Source: Parcubacteria group bacterium GW2011_GWB1_40_14 (GTDB taxonomy: Bacteria > Patescibacteriota > Minisyncoccia > Terrybacterales > GWB1-40-14). Taken from it: a DNA stretch of 41,378 nucleotides. The notes below the pieces were generated by a model. That model had not been told where the DNA came from and ran no database searches. It saw only the letters and a list, made by a program, of their open reading frames with translations. The stretch is from NCBI GenBank assembly GCA_000996085.1, contig LBYG01000007.1, forward strand, positions 1-41,378, given 5' to 3'. A program made the position numbers and the translations under genes. This document shows, one piece after another, positions 1 to 5,847 of this stretch. Each line of letters starts with the position of its first letter. Position 1 is the first letter of the stretch.

Positions 1-10
1 TATTTAAAAT

Positions 11-31
11 ACCACCTTTTGGGCGGGTGGC
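11..31 (-). terminator. Possible terminator after ftsX
   Basis: On the minus strand GCCACC and GGTGGT form a short stem around an 8-9 nt loop, followed by ATTTTAAATA. It lies 27 bases past the ftsX stop. The stem is weak and the window edge cuts off the context. Confidence 0.4.
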
Positions 32-57
32 AAATAAATTTGCTCGTGCTTTATTAT

Positions 58-960
58 TTAAGCCTCAAGATATCGTCTTATTGCAATAGTAGAAGAAACT
101 ATACCCACTGCCACGCCGACCGCAAGCTGTAAGCCAAAAATATACAATAAGTGCGAACTATAATAACTAAACAGATTAAGGCCTGATAAAAATCCGGAAA
201 TCGGCGGTGCCAAAAAATATGTTATGGCGTAAAACGAGGCGAAAGTAATAATACTTGCCAAAAACCCGCCCAAAATACCTTCCACAAGAAACGGTCCGCG
301 AATGAAAAAATTAGAGGCGCCAACTAAACGCATAATTGATATTTCTTCGCGCATACTGAAAATTGCCAGCCGTACGGTGTTGAACGTTACCAAAAAAGCA
401 ATAAATAAAAGAATTGCGCTTGCCAAAAGACCAACTTTACGGATGGTATCTGTAATATTGAAAAGTCTATTTATAATATTGGCTGTCTCCCGATAATTTA
501 CTTTATCAAGATAATCACTGTATTTTGATTCCAAAAAATTAGCGATAGCCTTATATGCCGAGGCCTGTGTAGCTTTAATATTCAAACTTGCTTCCAGAGG
601 ATTATCCCCTATCTCGTCTAGCGATTGTAAAATAACCTCATTATCAGAATGCGCATCACGGAATTTAAGCAATGCTTCTTCGCGGGAAATATAAGTTACT
701 TGTGCAATATCTGGAAAGTTATTCAAGTCTTCCTTAACCGCAAGTATATCTTCCTCTGTTGTTTCGGGAAGGAAATACGCACTAACATCAACTTTATCCC
801 GGATCTCCGCAACCAAACTATCGGTGGCCTTTGAAACTAAAACTAAACCGGTAAGTATAGAAAGCGAAATAACCAAAATAAGAACTGTAGCCAAAGACAA
901 CCAGCGATTGCGCCAGAAACTCAAAATGCCTGTACGAATTATTCTAAAAAAGGTCAACAT
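58..960 (-). CDS. ftsX: Cell division protein FtsX (ABC permease-like)
   Basis: This is the membrane partner of FtsE. In the divisome, FtsEX transmits ATP hydrolysis across the membrane to activate peptidoglycan hydrolases. The 300-aa protein has the FtsX plan: one transmembrane helix near residues 20-42, an extracytoplasmic domain of about 125 residues, then three helices near 176-198, 222-250 and 268-292. The cytoplasmic stretch MREEISIMRLVGAS before the third helix is the typical FtsX/MacB family segment. The gene starts 7 nt after the ftsE stop, so the two are cotranscribed in the usual ftsE-ftsX order. Length is normal for the family. Confidence 0.96.
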   Translation of the reverse strand: MLTFFRIIRTGILSFWRNRWLSLATVLILVISLSILTGLVLVSKATDSLVAEIRDKVDVSAYFLPETTEEDILAVKEDLNNFPDIAQVTYISREEALLKFRDAHSDNEVILQSLDEIGDNPLEASLNIKATQASAYKAIANFLESKYSDYLDKVNYRETANIINRLFNITDTIRKVGLLASAILLFIAFLVTFNTVRLAIFSMREEISIMRLVGASNFFIRGPFLVEGILGGFLASIITFASFYAITYFLAPPISGFLSGLNLFSYYSSHLLYIFGLQLAVGVAVGIVSSTIAIRRYLEA

Positions 961-967
961 ATCTTAA

Positions 968-1651
968 TTATAAAACGTATCTACCTTTAATTTCGTCCCT
1001 TATAAGCCTACCATGATCCAAAGTAATAACCCTTCTCTCCAAAGCATTAACTATTTCACGGTCATGTGTGGCTAAAATTATCGATGTTCCGCCAAGTTCA
1101 TTGATACGAGCCAATAAACGAATGATATCCCATGAGGTTACGGGGTCAAGGTTTCCGGTTGGCTCGTCTGCCACTATAACATCGGGATTGTGGACCAATG
1201 CACGAGCTATCGCGACCCGCTGTTTTTCCCCTCCGGAAAGCTGTTTGGGAAATTTTTTGGCTTTATCTTCCAATCCAACCAATTTCAAAACTTGAGAAAC
1301 TATAGAATTAATGTCCTTACTGCTGGCTCCGGACACCTCCAGAGCAAAAGCTATATTTTCCCAGGCATTGCGATCGGGTAATAAACGAAAATCCTGAAAA
1401 ATAGCGCCCACTTTCCTGCGTATTTTTGGAAGCTGAGCAGGACTAACTTTATTTACATTAACATCATCTAAAAAAACCTCGCCACTGCTAGGTCTGTCTT
1501 CAACAATTAAAAGTTTAAGCAGGGTAGATTTTCCTGCCCCGGAATGACCGACAAGCGAAACAAATTCTCCCTTAGCTACATTAAAACTTATATCTTCCAC
1601 TGCGGGAATGTCTTTACCGTATTGTTTTGTAACATTTTCGAAACGAATCAC
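968..1651 (-). CDS. ftsE: Cell division ATP-binding protein FtsE
   Basis: This is the ATPase of the FtsEX complex, acting on the cytoplasmic face of the membrane at the septum. At 227 aa it is full length. Visible motifs are Walker A GHSGAGKS (35-42), a Q-loop glutamine near 86, the signature LSGGE (138-142), Walker B VIVADEP (158-164) followed by the D-loop, and the H-loop histidine in ATHDRE. The start is GTG. No clear Shine-Dalgarno precedes it, because the AT-rich repeat at 1652-1754 ends directly upstream. ftsX follows after 7 nt and prfB lies upstream in the same direction. Confidence 0.97.
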   Translation of the reverse strand: MIRFENVTKQYGKDIPAVEDISFNVAKGEFVSLVGHSGAGKSTLLKLLIVEDRPSSGEVFLDDVNVNKVSPAQLPKIRRKVGAIFQDFRLLPDRNAWENIAFALEVSGASSKDINSIVSQVLKLVGLEDKAKKFPKQLSGGEKQRVAIARALVHNPDVIVADEPTGNLDPVTSWDIIRLLARINELGGTSIILATHDREIVNALERRVITLDHGRLIRDEIKGRYVL

Positions 1652-1654
1652 AAA

Positions 1655-1752
1655 TTAATTCAAAAATCAAAATGCAAAAATCAAAATTTTGGTTGCTCGC
1701 CGTAGGCGAGCTTCTTTAATTTTAATATTTGATATTTAATCTTTGATATAAA
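1655..1752. repeat. AT-rich inverted repeat with GC hairpin (family D, copy 1)
   Basis: This fills the gap between prfB and ftsE. The left arm is repeated TCAAAAATC-type words; the right arm (AATTTTAATATTTGATATT...TTTGA) is roughly complementary. In between lie AAAATTTTGGTT and a perfect GCTCGCC/GGCGAGC hairpin with a 3-nt loop. A similar unit (AAAATTTTGGTT plus a GC hairpin) is at 18048-18140, also between two co-directional genes. No convincing target duplication is visible. Confidence 0.6.
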
Positions 1753-1754
1753 CA

Positions 1755-2901
1755 CTATTTTCCTCCAAATTGATTAATTTCTGCTTCTATAAAAATATCT
1801 AAATCTCCGTTCAGTACCGCATTAATATTGTGTTCTTCTGCTCCCGTGCGATGATCTTTAACCATTTGATACGGATGTAAAACATATGACCGTATCTGAT
1901 TGCCCCATGACGTTGAAACTTTTTCGCCTCTTAGACGCAACATTTCTTCTCTTTTTACTTCTTCATCACGTGCAACTAATTTAGCGGCTAAAAGTTCTAA
2001 GGCCCTTCTTTTATTGTCGCCCTGCAAACGTTCAGCCTGACACTCTACTACAATCTTGCTGGGCTTGTGAGTAATGCGAACTGCAGTTTCCCTGCGATTA
2101 ACATTCTGTCCTCCCGGACCGGAAGAACGAAAAGTATCGACTTCAATATCTTCTTCTCTGATAACTATTTTTTTTGAAAGATCCTCAGTTAATACCGGCA
2201 AAACTTCTACCATCGCAAAAGATGTATGACGGCGCTTAGCGGCATCAAACGGTGAAATTCTTACCAATCGATGCACGCCGCTCTCAAACCTCAAGAAACC
2301 ATAAGCGTATTTTCCGGAAATTTCGATGATCGCATTCTTTATACCTGCCTCTTCCGCTTTATGCTCATGCAACAATTTTACTTTCCAGTTTTTACCTTGA
2401 GCAAAATGCATATACATCCGTAAAAGCATATAAGCCCAATCTGCAGCATCGGTACCGCCGGCTCCTGAGGATATCTGCAGAGTTGCCGAAAAACTATCAT
2501 GAGGACCGTTAAGAAATGTTTCTATTTCTTTGGCGTTTAATTCTTTTTCAAACTGGCGACTACGGTTATTTATATCTTCGATCATTTGACCAACTTTTTC
2601 GGGTTCTTCGTTGCCTATTTCCTTTTCCCATTCGGATATAAAATGAAGTTTTTCTCTTTCTTTCTCTATGTTCTTCTGGAATTCTTCCCAAAAAGAAACG
2701 GTTTCCTTAAGAGCCGACAACTCTCCTACTATAGTTTCGGCCGTTTTTCTATCGTCCCAAAAACCAGGTTGTATTGTCTTGCCTTCAAGCTGTTCTATCT
2801 TATTTTTGAGTTTGGGCAAGTCAAAGCCGTTCGCGCGTATTCTTTACGCGCGAAGAAAGTGCTTCAAGTTTATGCCCAATCTCTTCAATCGTTATGGTCA
2901 T
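1755..2901 (-). CDS. prfB: Peptide chain release factor 2, read through a programmed +1 frameshift
   Basis: RF2 terminates translation at UGA and UAA. Zero frame starts at ATG 2901-2899 and runs 26 codons (MTITIEEIGHKLEALSS...ERL) to CTT TGA C. The CTT at 2826-2824 is the slippery codon, TGA at 2823-2821 the in-frame stop, and after +1 slippage GAC TTG CCC continues to 1755, giving about 381 aa. The frameshift position matches the classical RF2 site. The body holds the codon-recognition tripeptide SPF (in RISPFDAAKRR) and the catalytic GGQ (in SSGPGGQNVNRRE). An AAGGAG directly abuts the ATG, an unusually short spacing. The usual AGGGGG stimulator upstream of the slip site is absent; a 10-bp hairpin is there instead. 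Reading only the main frame would wrongly start the protein at a TTG at 2819. Confidence 0.95.
2820..2854 (-). promoter_or_regulatory. RF2 frameshift site with upstream hairpin
   Basis: The slippery CTTTGAC occupies 2826-2820. Three bases upstream, TTCGCGCGTA (2854-2845) and TACGCGCGAA (2839-2830) form a perfect 10-bp stem with a 5-nt AAGAA loop inside the coding sequence. In well-studied prfB genes the stimulator at this point is a Shine-Dalgarno-like AGGGGG, which is not present. RF2 shortage would favour slippage and thus autoregulate RF2; that role is known for the family, while a role for the hairpin is inference. Confidence 0.75.
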
Positions 2902-2957
2902 CTCCTTAAAGGTATCACAAAAAAATATAAAAAACAAACCTTTAGTTGAGGATATTT

Positions 2958-3005
2958 TATAAATAAAAAACCGTCCAGCTCTAATTAAAAATTAGGGTTG
3001 GACGG
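2958..3005 (-). terminator. Rho-independent terminator of the structured RNA
   Basis: A 16-bp stem with two G-U pairs (CCGTCCAACCCTAATT with AATTAGAGCTGGACGG) is followed on the minus strand by TTTTTTATTTATA. It ends the RNA transcribed from about 3264 and separates it from prfB. Confidence 0.85.
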
Positions 3006-3264
3006 CAAAGATTTTGTGGGATGAGCTCTCATATGCTGTGCCCATACAGCTTCAGAGCCGCTCAAACGAGGGAGGAGGGATCCTTCGTTAAGCGCACCTT
3101 GATGGCAGCTCATCCCACAGATAATTGCGAATGGATGTTTAAAAGTACAAAGTTGGTGTTGGCGACAAACCTTCCCGCAAGCGCTGTCTTGGGCCTTGAT
3201 TATGCCTCGACGTTTGCGGTTGCCGTTGGTTACACAATGTAATCAACGCAGTCTGCCGCCAACA
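2965..3264 (-). ncRNA. Unassigned structured RNA of about 300 nt
   Basis: I do not recognise the family. It has its own extended -10 promoter (3271-3279) whose predicted start falls at the first paired bases, and its own terminator. Pairings visible on the minus strand: 3251-3263 with 3158-3170 (13 bp, two G-U); 3240-3246 with 3196-3202 (TTGATTA/TAATCAA); 3214-3219 with 3175-3180 (CCGCAA/TTGCGG), which crosses the previous helix and makes a pseudoknot; and a second domain closed by a perfect 13-bp helix (3107-3119 with 3015-3027) containing two inner hairpins. I found no tRNA-like ends (tmRNA), no SRP-RNA GGAAGG core and no RNase P motifs. The 3' end of a reading frame (3139-3708) overlaps its 5' half. 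Confidence 0.65.
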
Positions 3265-3708
3265 TTTTATAATATAGCATATATTAAATTTTTTTACGCA
3301 AAGGATAGGGAGAAGATAAGCGTTTAAATTGTCATGCATACCGGGAATTTTGTTTCGAACCAAAACAATAAAACGCCATTGTTTATCTTCTAAGCATTCC
3401 ACGGCAACTATAATAAATGGATAATCCAGAGGAAGAACCCCATTAAGAGAAGTTATAGTTAAAAGAATTACAGATAAAGAAAGATCTGGATCTATTTCAT
3501 TAACTTCTTCAATCGAGGTTTTATCTGACATTAATAACAGCTGGGCAATGGCCCTGCCCAAAAGAGAGTTTGCCGCTGAAGGAAATTGCCGAACGCCCCG
3601 CTGATCCAATCTTAAAATAGAAGAAAGTTCATCTTTGAACGAGGGTATAATTTCACTGTTGAATTTTGCTATGATTTCTTCAGATACTTCCTTACCCACT
3701 TTACGCAC
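3139..3708 (-). CDS. Hypothetical protein; 3' end overlaps the structured RNA
   Basis: Function is not recognised. The first 130 or so residues look protein-like: an amphipathic start (KEVSEEIIAKFNSEIIPSF), then a segment suggesting beta strands (PFIIVAVECLEDKQWRFIV). The last 45 residues are encoded by the promoter and 5' half of the structured RNA and look like read-through (basic, Gln/Pro-rich), so the ancestral stop may be lost or the frame disrupted near 3270-3310. GTG at 3708 is the first standard start codon. The frame stays open upstream to a TAA near 3770 and encodes KCQIKLKAHCHSA, so an unusual start (ATT) or N-terminal loss is possible. No good ribosome binding site is seen. Confidence 0.5.
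   Translation of the reverse strand: MRKVGKEVSEEIIAKFNSEIIPSFKDELSSILRLDQRGVRQFPSAANSLLGRAIAQLLLMSDKTSIEEVNEIDPDLSLSVILLTITSLNGVLPLDYPFIIVAVECLEDKQWRFIVLVRNKIPGMHDNLNAYLLPILCVKKFNICYIIKCWRQTALITLCNQRQPQTSRHNQGPRQRLREGLSPTPTLYF
3271..3279 (-). promoter_or_regulatory. Extended -10 promoter for the structured RNA
   Basis: The minus strand reads TGCTATATT, an extended -10 element, with ATAAAAT before the first paired G at 3263. A weak TTGCGT lies about 19 nt upstream as a possible -35. Confidence 0.55.
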
Positions 3709-3775
3709 CGCACTATGACAATGTGCTTTAAGCTTAATTTGGCATTTAAACTGTTTTGCGTCAATGTTTTATAAT

Positions 3776-3812
3776 TTAAAAGCGCAGAATAATTATTCCT
3801 GCGCTTTATTAT
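3776..3812 (-). terminator. Terminator after tRNA-Thr
   Basis: A stem of AAAGCGCAG with CTGCGCTTT, extended by AATAATTATT in the centre, is followed on the minus strand by TTTTAAATTATAAAA. It lies 22 nt past the tRNA-Thr 3' end. Confidence 0.7.
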
Positions 3813-3833
3813 GATTACAGTTGTCTTTACTTA

Positions 3834-3908
3834 TGGAGCCAGAGGTGGGAATCGGACCCACGACCTACTGTTTACGAAACAGTTGCTCTACCACTGAGCC
3901 ACTCTGGC
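3834..3908 (-). tRNA. tRNA-Thr (anticodon CGT)
   Basis: A cloverleaf folds with acceptor GCCAGAG/CTCTGGC, D stem GCTC/GAGC, anticodon stem ACTGT/ACAGT with loop TTCGTAA (anticodon CGT, reads ACG), T stem GTGGG/CCCAC with loop TCCGATT, and an encoded TCCA 3' end. Confidence 0.96.
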
Positions 3909-3930
3909 AATAACTATTCTTTTATCATAA

Positions 3931-3971
3931 CAGAAAAAACAAGAAAAGAAGCTCCTCAAAAAAGGAGCTTC
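3931..3971 (-). terminator. Rho-independent terminator
   Basis: GAAGCTCC and GGAGCTTC form a stem followed on the minus strand by TTTTCTTGTTTTTT. It ends the transcript of the two small genes at 3981-4344 and separates it from tRNA-Thr. Confidence 0.8.
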
Positions 3972-3980
3972 AAAATTGAA

Positions 3981-4142
3981 TTATCTCGCCTGATGAATTC
4001 GTATTTCGTTTATCTTATACCGAAGAGTTGCGGGGTCAACGTATTGCCCCCAGGCAAACAGCTCGATTTTTCCGCAACAACCCAGCTGACTTTGTGGAAT
4101 GTTCCCGAGTCGACCCTCAAAATTCTTGACCTTCTTTAACAA
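3981..4142 (-). CDS. Small hypothetical protein overlapping the zinc-ribbon gene
   Basis: A 53-codon frame begins at TTG 4142-4140 and overlaps the end of the upstream gene by 26 nt in another frame. Its product (LGCCGKIELFAWGQYVDP...INEIRIHQAR) has ordinary protein composition and stops 10 nt before the terminator hairpin, which suggests it is translated. It may be a coupled small gene, or the C-terminal half of one protein split from the zinc-ribbon part by a frameshift near 4120-4140. The function is unknown. Confidence 0.4.
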   Translation of the reverse strand: MLKKVKNFEGRLGNIPQSQLGCCGKIELFAWGQYVDPATLRYKINEIRIHQAR

Positions 4143-4344
4143 AAACTTCGTTACGGAAAATTCGCCAATTGACTATATAAAAATCGTTATTTTCATCGAT
4201 ATGAATAGTTCCGTTTTGCATACGTCCCTGAACGCTTTCGGAATAACCGCACTTTTTACATTGCCACATCAAGGCTTCGGAAACACGTTCTTCAGAAAGA
4301 TTAGCAACAAACGGCTCATTGTTAGTGTTGTAGGAATCAAGCAC
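4117..4344 (-). CDS. Small zinc-ribbon-like hypothetical protein
   Basis: This 75-aa protein carries one CxxC knuckle (WQCKKCGYSE, Cys 29 and 32), as in small rubredoxin- or zinc-ribbon-like proteins, with no second pair in this frame. GTG at 4344 is chosen as the start because GGAGG lies 8 nt upstream. Between them sits ATG-TAA, a one-codon start-stop. A strong promoter (TTGACT, 16 nt, TATAAT at 4392-4419) drives it. A second knuckle-like pair (GCC) occurs in the overlapping frame downstream, so a split gene is possible. Function unknown. Confidence 0.65.
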   Translation of the reverse strand: MLDSYNTNNEPFVANLSEERVSEALMWQCKKCGYSESVQGRMQNGTIHIDENNDFYIVNWRIFRNEVFVKEGQEF

Positions 4345-4391
4345 TTACATGCCCTCCAAGGCTCTAAAACCTATTTAAAAGATCCGATAAA

Positions 4392-4419
4392 ATTATAAAG
4401 CATCTCCGATTAAAGTCAA
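4392..4419 (-). promoter_or_regulatory. Sigma70-type promoter, TTGACT-16-TATAAT
   Basis: The -35 TTGACT is at 4419-4414 and the -10 TATAAT at 4397-4392, 16 nt apart. It gives a leader of about 40 nt before the GTG start at 4344. Confidence 0.8.
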
Positions 4420-4490
4420 GATATTACTTTTCCCTATGTAAAACGCGCAACAATATTAAAACTTATTACATATCCTTCACGGAACATTTA

Positions 4491-4697
4491 TTATTCCAAA
4501 TCTAAAATCTCTTTAGCTTTTGTGTAATCTCTCGAGGAAACAAAAAGGTTTGCGTCACCAACAGTACCGGTAAATTCTGCGCCAGCCGCAAGATTGCCTT
4601 TCTGAAGCATGCATCTAATTCCTAATCTTTCCAGAAGCTCTTTATTCATTTCTGCTTCAGGATATATTGCGAAGTTTTTAAGCAATACGATATTCAT
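4491..4697 (-). CDS. DUF2007-like small protein
   Basis: The 68-aa protein (MNIVLLKNFAIYPEAEMNKELLERLGIRCMLQ... ending SRDYTKAKEILDLE) resembles the DUF2007 family of small proteins, in which a short ferredoxin-like fold covers a region where two subunits or domains have swapped. The typical pattern is an opening strand with a gap for 'E A ... L...GI', then a closing 'V...D...A..IL'. ATG at 4697 is preferred over TTG at 4709; neither has a good ribosome binding site. No role is assigned. Confidence 0.65.
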   Translation of the reverse strand: MNIVLLKNFAIYPEAEMNKELLERLGIRCMLQKGNLAAGAEFTGTVGDANLFVSSRDYTKAKEILDLE

Positions 4698-4756
4698 AAA
4701 TTCACGCAATAAAAATTAAGCGAGTGAAGGGAATCTCCCGCAAAGCGGGATTACGT

Positions 4757-4822
4757 CGTTGTAGAGCTCCCCAGCCCCAATTTATTTAACATCAAAAAAT
4801 TAGAACTGGGTCGCTAACAACG
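4757..4822. repeat. Imperfect inverted repeat between tRNA-Gly and the DUF2007 gene
   Basis: CGTTGTAGAGCTCCCCAG...AATTT and AAATTAGAACTGGG...ACAACG form a long imperfect hairpin over 66 bp. A separate TCCCGC/GCGGGA hairpin lies at 4736-4752. No clear target duplication or T-run is seen. The hairpins might terminate or process the divIC-tRNA-Gly transcript. Confidence 0.45.
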
Positions 4823-4843
4823 AAGAGAAGAACCCTTAAACTG

Positions 4844-4914
4844 AGCGGAATACCAGAATCGAACTGGCGCCTCAACCTTGGGAAGGTCGTGTACTGCCAT
4901 TATACGAATCCCGC
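4844..4914 (-). tRNA. tRNA-Gly (anticodon CCC)
   Basis: Acceptor GCGGGAT/ATTCCGC (one G-U), anticodon stem CGACC/GGTTG with loop TTCCCAA (anticodon CCC, reads GGG), and T arm CCAG-TTCGATT-CTGG. The 3' CCA is not encoded (CAG follows the discriminator), unlike tRNA-Thr in this window. It starts 3 nt after the divIC-like stop, so it is probably cut from that mRNA. Confidence 0.93.
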
Positions 4915-4917
4915 GAT

Positions 4918-5322
4918 CTATTCTTCTTTATTTTCTTTGCCGAAGATTTTATTCCATAATTGAGCCAGAAAAGATTCGCCTGAATCTTCTTTTAATCCAT
5001 CCTTTTCTTTAATTTGTTCGGTTTGCCCGTCTTTTTGTGGAATTAAAATAACAACCTCTTCATCGGGTTTTTTTAAGTTTAATCTTGCCCTCGCTTCGCG
5101 CTCTATCTTAACCGGATCATTCAAAGCTGATTCTATAAGACTCAATACGGAAGCGTTTTCTTGTTCTAATTTACTTGTCTTCTGTTCAAGTTTTTTAATA
5201 TATTCCTGTGTTTTCCAAACCTCATACTGAACACGCGCGGCATTAAATAGAATGCCGGCAATAATAATGACCACAGGAATAAAAACAAATTTTATACGAT
5301 TATTTACTAACTTGCGTCGCAT
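4918..5322 (-). CDS. DivIC/FtsB-like septum formation protein
   Basis: This is a bitopic divisome protein of 134 aa. It has a short basic N-terminus, one membrane helix near residues 11-29, a coiled coil near 31-66 (KKLEQKTSKLEQENASV), then the conserved PVKIEREARARLNLKKPDEEVVILIP block of the DivIC/FtsB family (PF04977), and a charged tail. FtsB-type proteins bridge FtsL and FtsQ at the division site. The ATG is formed by the CATA repeat at the end of element A1, so the leader lies inside that element. tRNA-Gly follows after 3 nt. Confidence 0.88.
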   Translation of the reverse strand: MRRKLVNNRIKFVFIPVVIIIAGILFNAARVQYEVWKTQEYIKKLEQKTSKLEQENASVLSLIESALNDPVKIEREARARLNLKKPDEEVVILIPQKDGQTEQIKEKDGLKEDSGESFLAQLWNKIFGKENKEE

Positions 5323-5323
5323 A

Positions 5324-5463
5324 CCAGATAGTAGAAATTCGACTATATATGTGTTACATTAATAAACGAATCTCTAGTTATTGTTAAAATTTTTATAATT
5401 AGATTACTCGTGCCAGATACTTTTTGTTCGCTTTTAGCGAACAGTCGAATTTTCACTACCTGG
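5324..5463. mobile_element. Inverted-repeat element A1 at the divIC-like start codon
   Basis: A 140-bp non-coding unit with arms CCAGATAGTAGAAATTCGACT and AGTCGAATTTTCACTACCTGG (complementary with three differences) is flanked by CATA on both sides (5320-5323, 5464-5467). The left CATA is the complement of TATG, carrying the start codon of the divIC-like gene. A GTTCGC/GCGAAC hairpin lies next to the right arm. A possible minus-strand promoter inside (TTAACA at 5387-5382, 17 nt, TATTAA at 5364-5359) could serve the gene. Confidence 0.8.
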
Positions 5464-5491
5464 CATAATATAAAGCTATACAATTTAAAAT

Positions 5492-5617
5492 ATGAAACTA
5501 AAGTGGCCTAACGCAAAGAAAACAGCGAAAAAAATAGCTAAATTCTTTTGGTATGCGGTTATTATACTTGTAGCCCTAACTACGATTCTGTCTTTCATGC
5601 CGGGATTACTATATTAA
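5492..5617 (+). CDS. 41-aa single-pass membrane protein
   Basis: A short frame encodes MKLKWPNAKKTAKKIAKF followed by a hydrophobic helix (FWYAVIILVALTTILSFMPG, residues 18-37). A very basic N-terminus before one helix predicts N-in topology. It is the only gene in the gap between divergent units and is followed 65 nt later by a strong plus-strand terminator, which supports it being real. No family is recognised. No strong ribosome binding site is seen. Confidence 0.6.
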   Translation: MKLKWPNAKKTAKKIAKFFWYAVIILVALTTILSFMPGLLY

Positions 5618-5677
5618 GTCTCTCCTGTATCCATTTTTGCCTATTTAAACCTAGTTTACAAGCTAATTTTATATGAT

Positions 5678-5712
5678 AAAACCCTTCTTTAAAAAGAAGG
5701 GTTTATTGTTTT
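5678..5712 (+). terminator. Rho-independent terminator
   Basis: AAACCCTTCTT and AAGAAGGGTTT pair perfectly around a 4-nt loop, followed by ATTGTTTTT on the plus strand. It ends the transcript of the 41-aa gene. Confidence 0.9.
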
Positions 5713-5720
5713 TAATAAAC

Positions 5721-5847
5721 CCCGCTTAGAAATTTACGGTTAAAACTAAAGGCCAAAAAAGGTAATTCCCTTTTCTGGCCATTTACATTATAGCTATTAT
5801 CACAAAAATCGATCAGCTTTATTGATTATCGTAAATTTCTAACGGGG
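5721..5847. mobile_element. Inverted-repeat element B1, inserted across the ilvE stop
   Basis: A 127-bp unit with arms CCCGcTTAGAAATTTACG and CGTAAATTTCTAACGGGG is flanked by the direct repeat TAAAC (5716-5720, 5848-5852). An inner hairpin GGCCA...TGGCC lies near the left arm. It supplies the last codons (PVRNLR) and stop of ilvE. Joining the flanks with a single TAAAC would give CCT GTT TAT TAA, a TPVY-stop end. Confidence 0.85.

Noticed and set aside
2965..3264. tmRNA (ssrA)
   Set aside because: A short GCA AAC GTC GAG GCA TAA frame inside resembles a tag start, but there is no tRNA-like acceptor, no T-arm GTTCGA and no 3' CCA, and the tag would be five residues.
2965..3264. Bacterial SRP (4.5S) RNA or 6S RNA
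   Set aside because: The GGAAGGAAGCAGCC core is absent from both strands, and the pseudoknotted two-domain layout does not match the single long hairpin of 6S RNA.
4844..4914. tRNA-Gly gene as damaged because CCA is not encoded
   Set aside because: All stems pair and CCA can be added after transcription; lack of encoded CCA in one tRNA is not evidence of decay.
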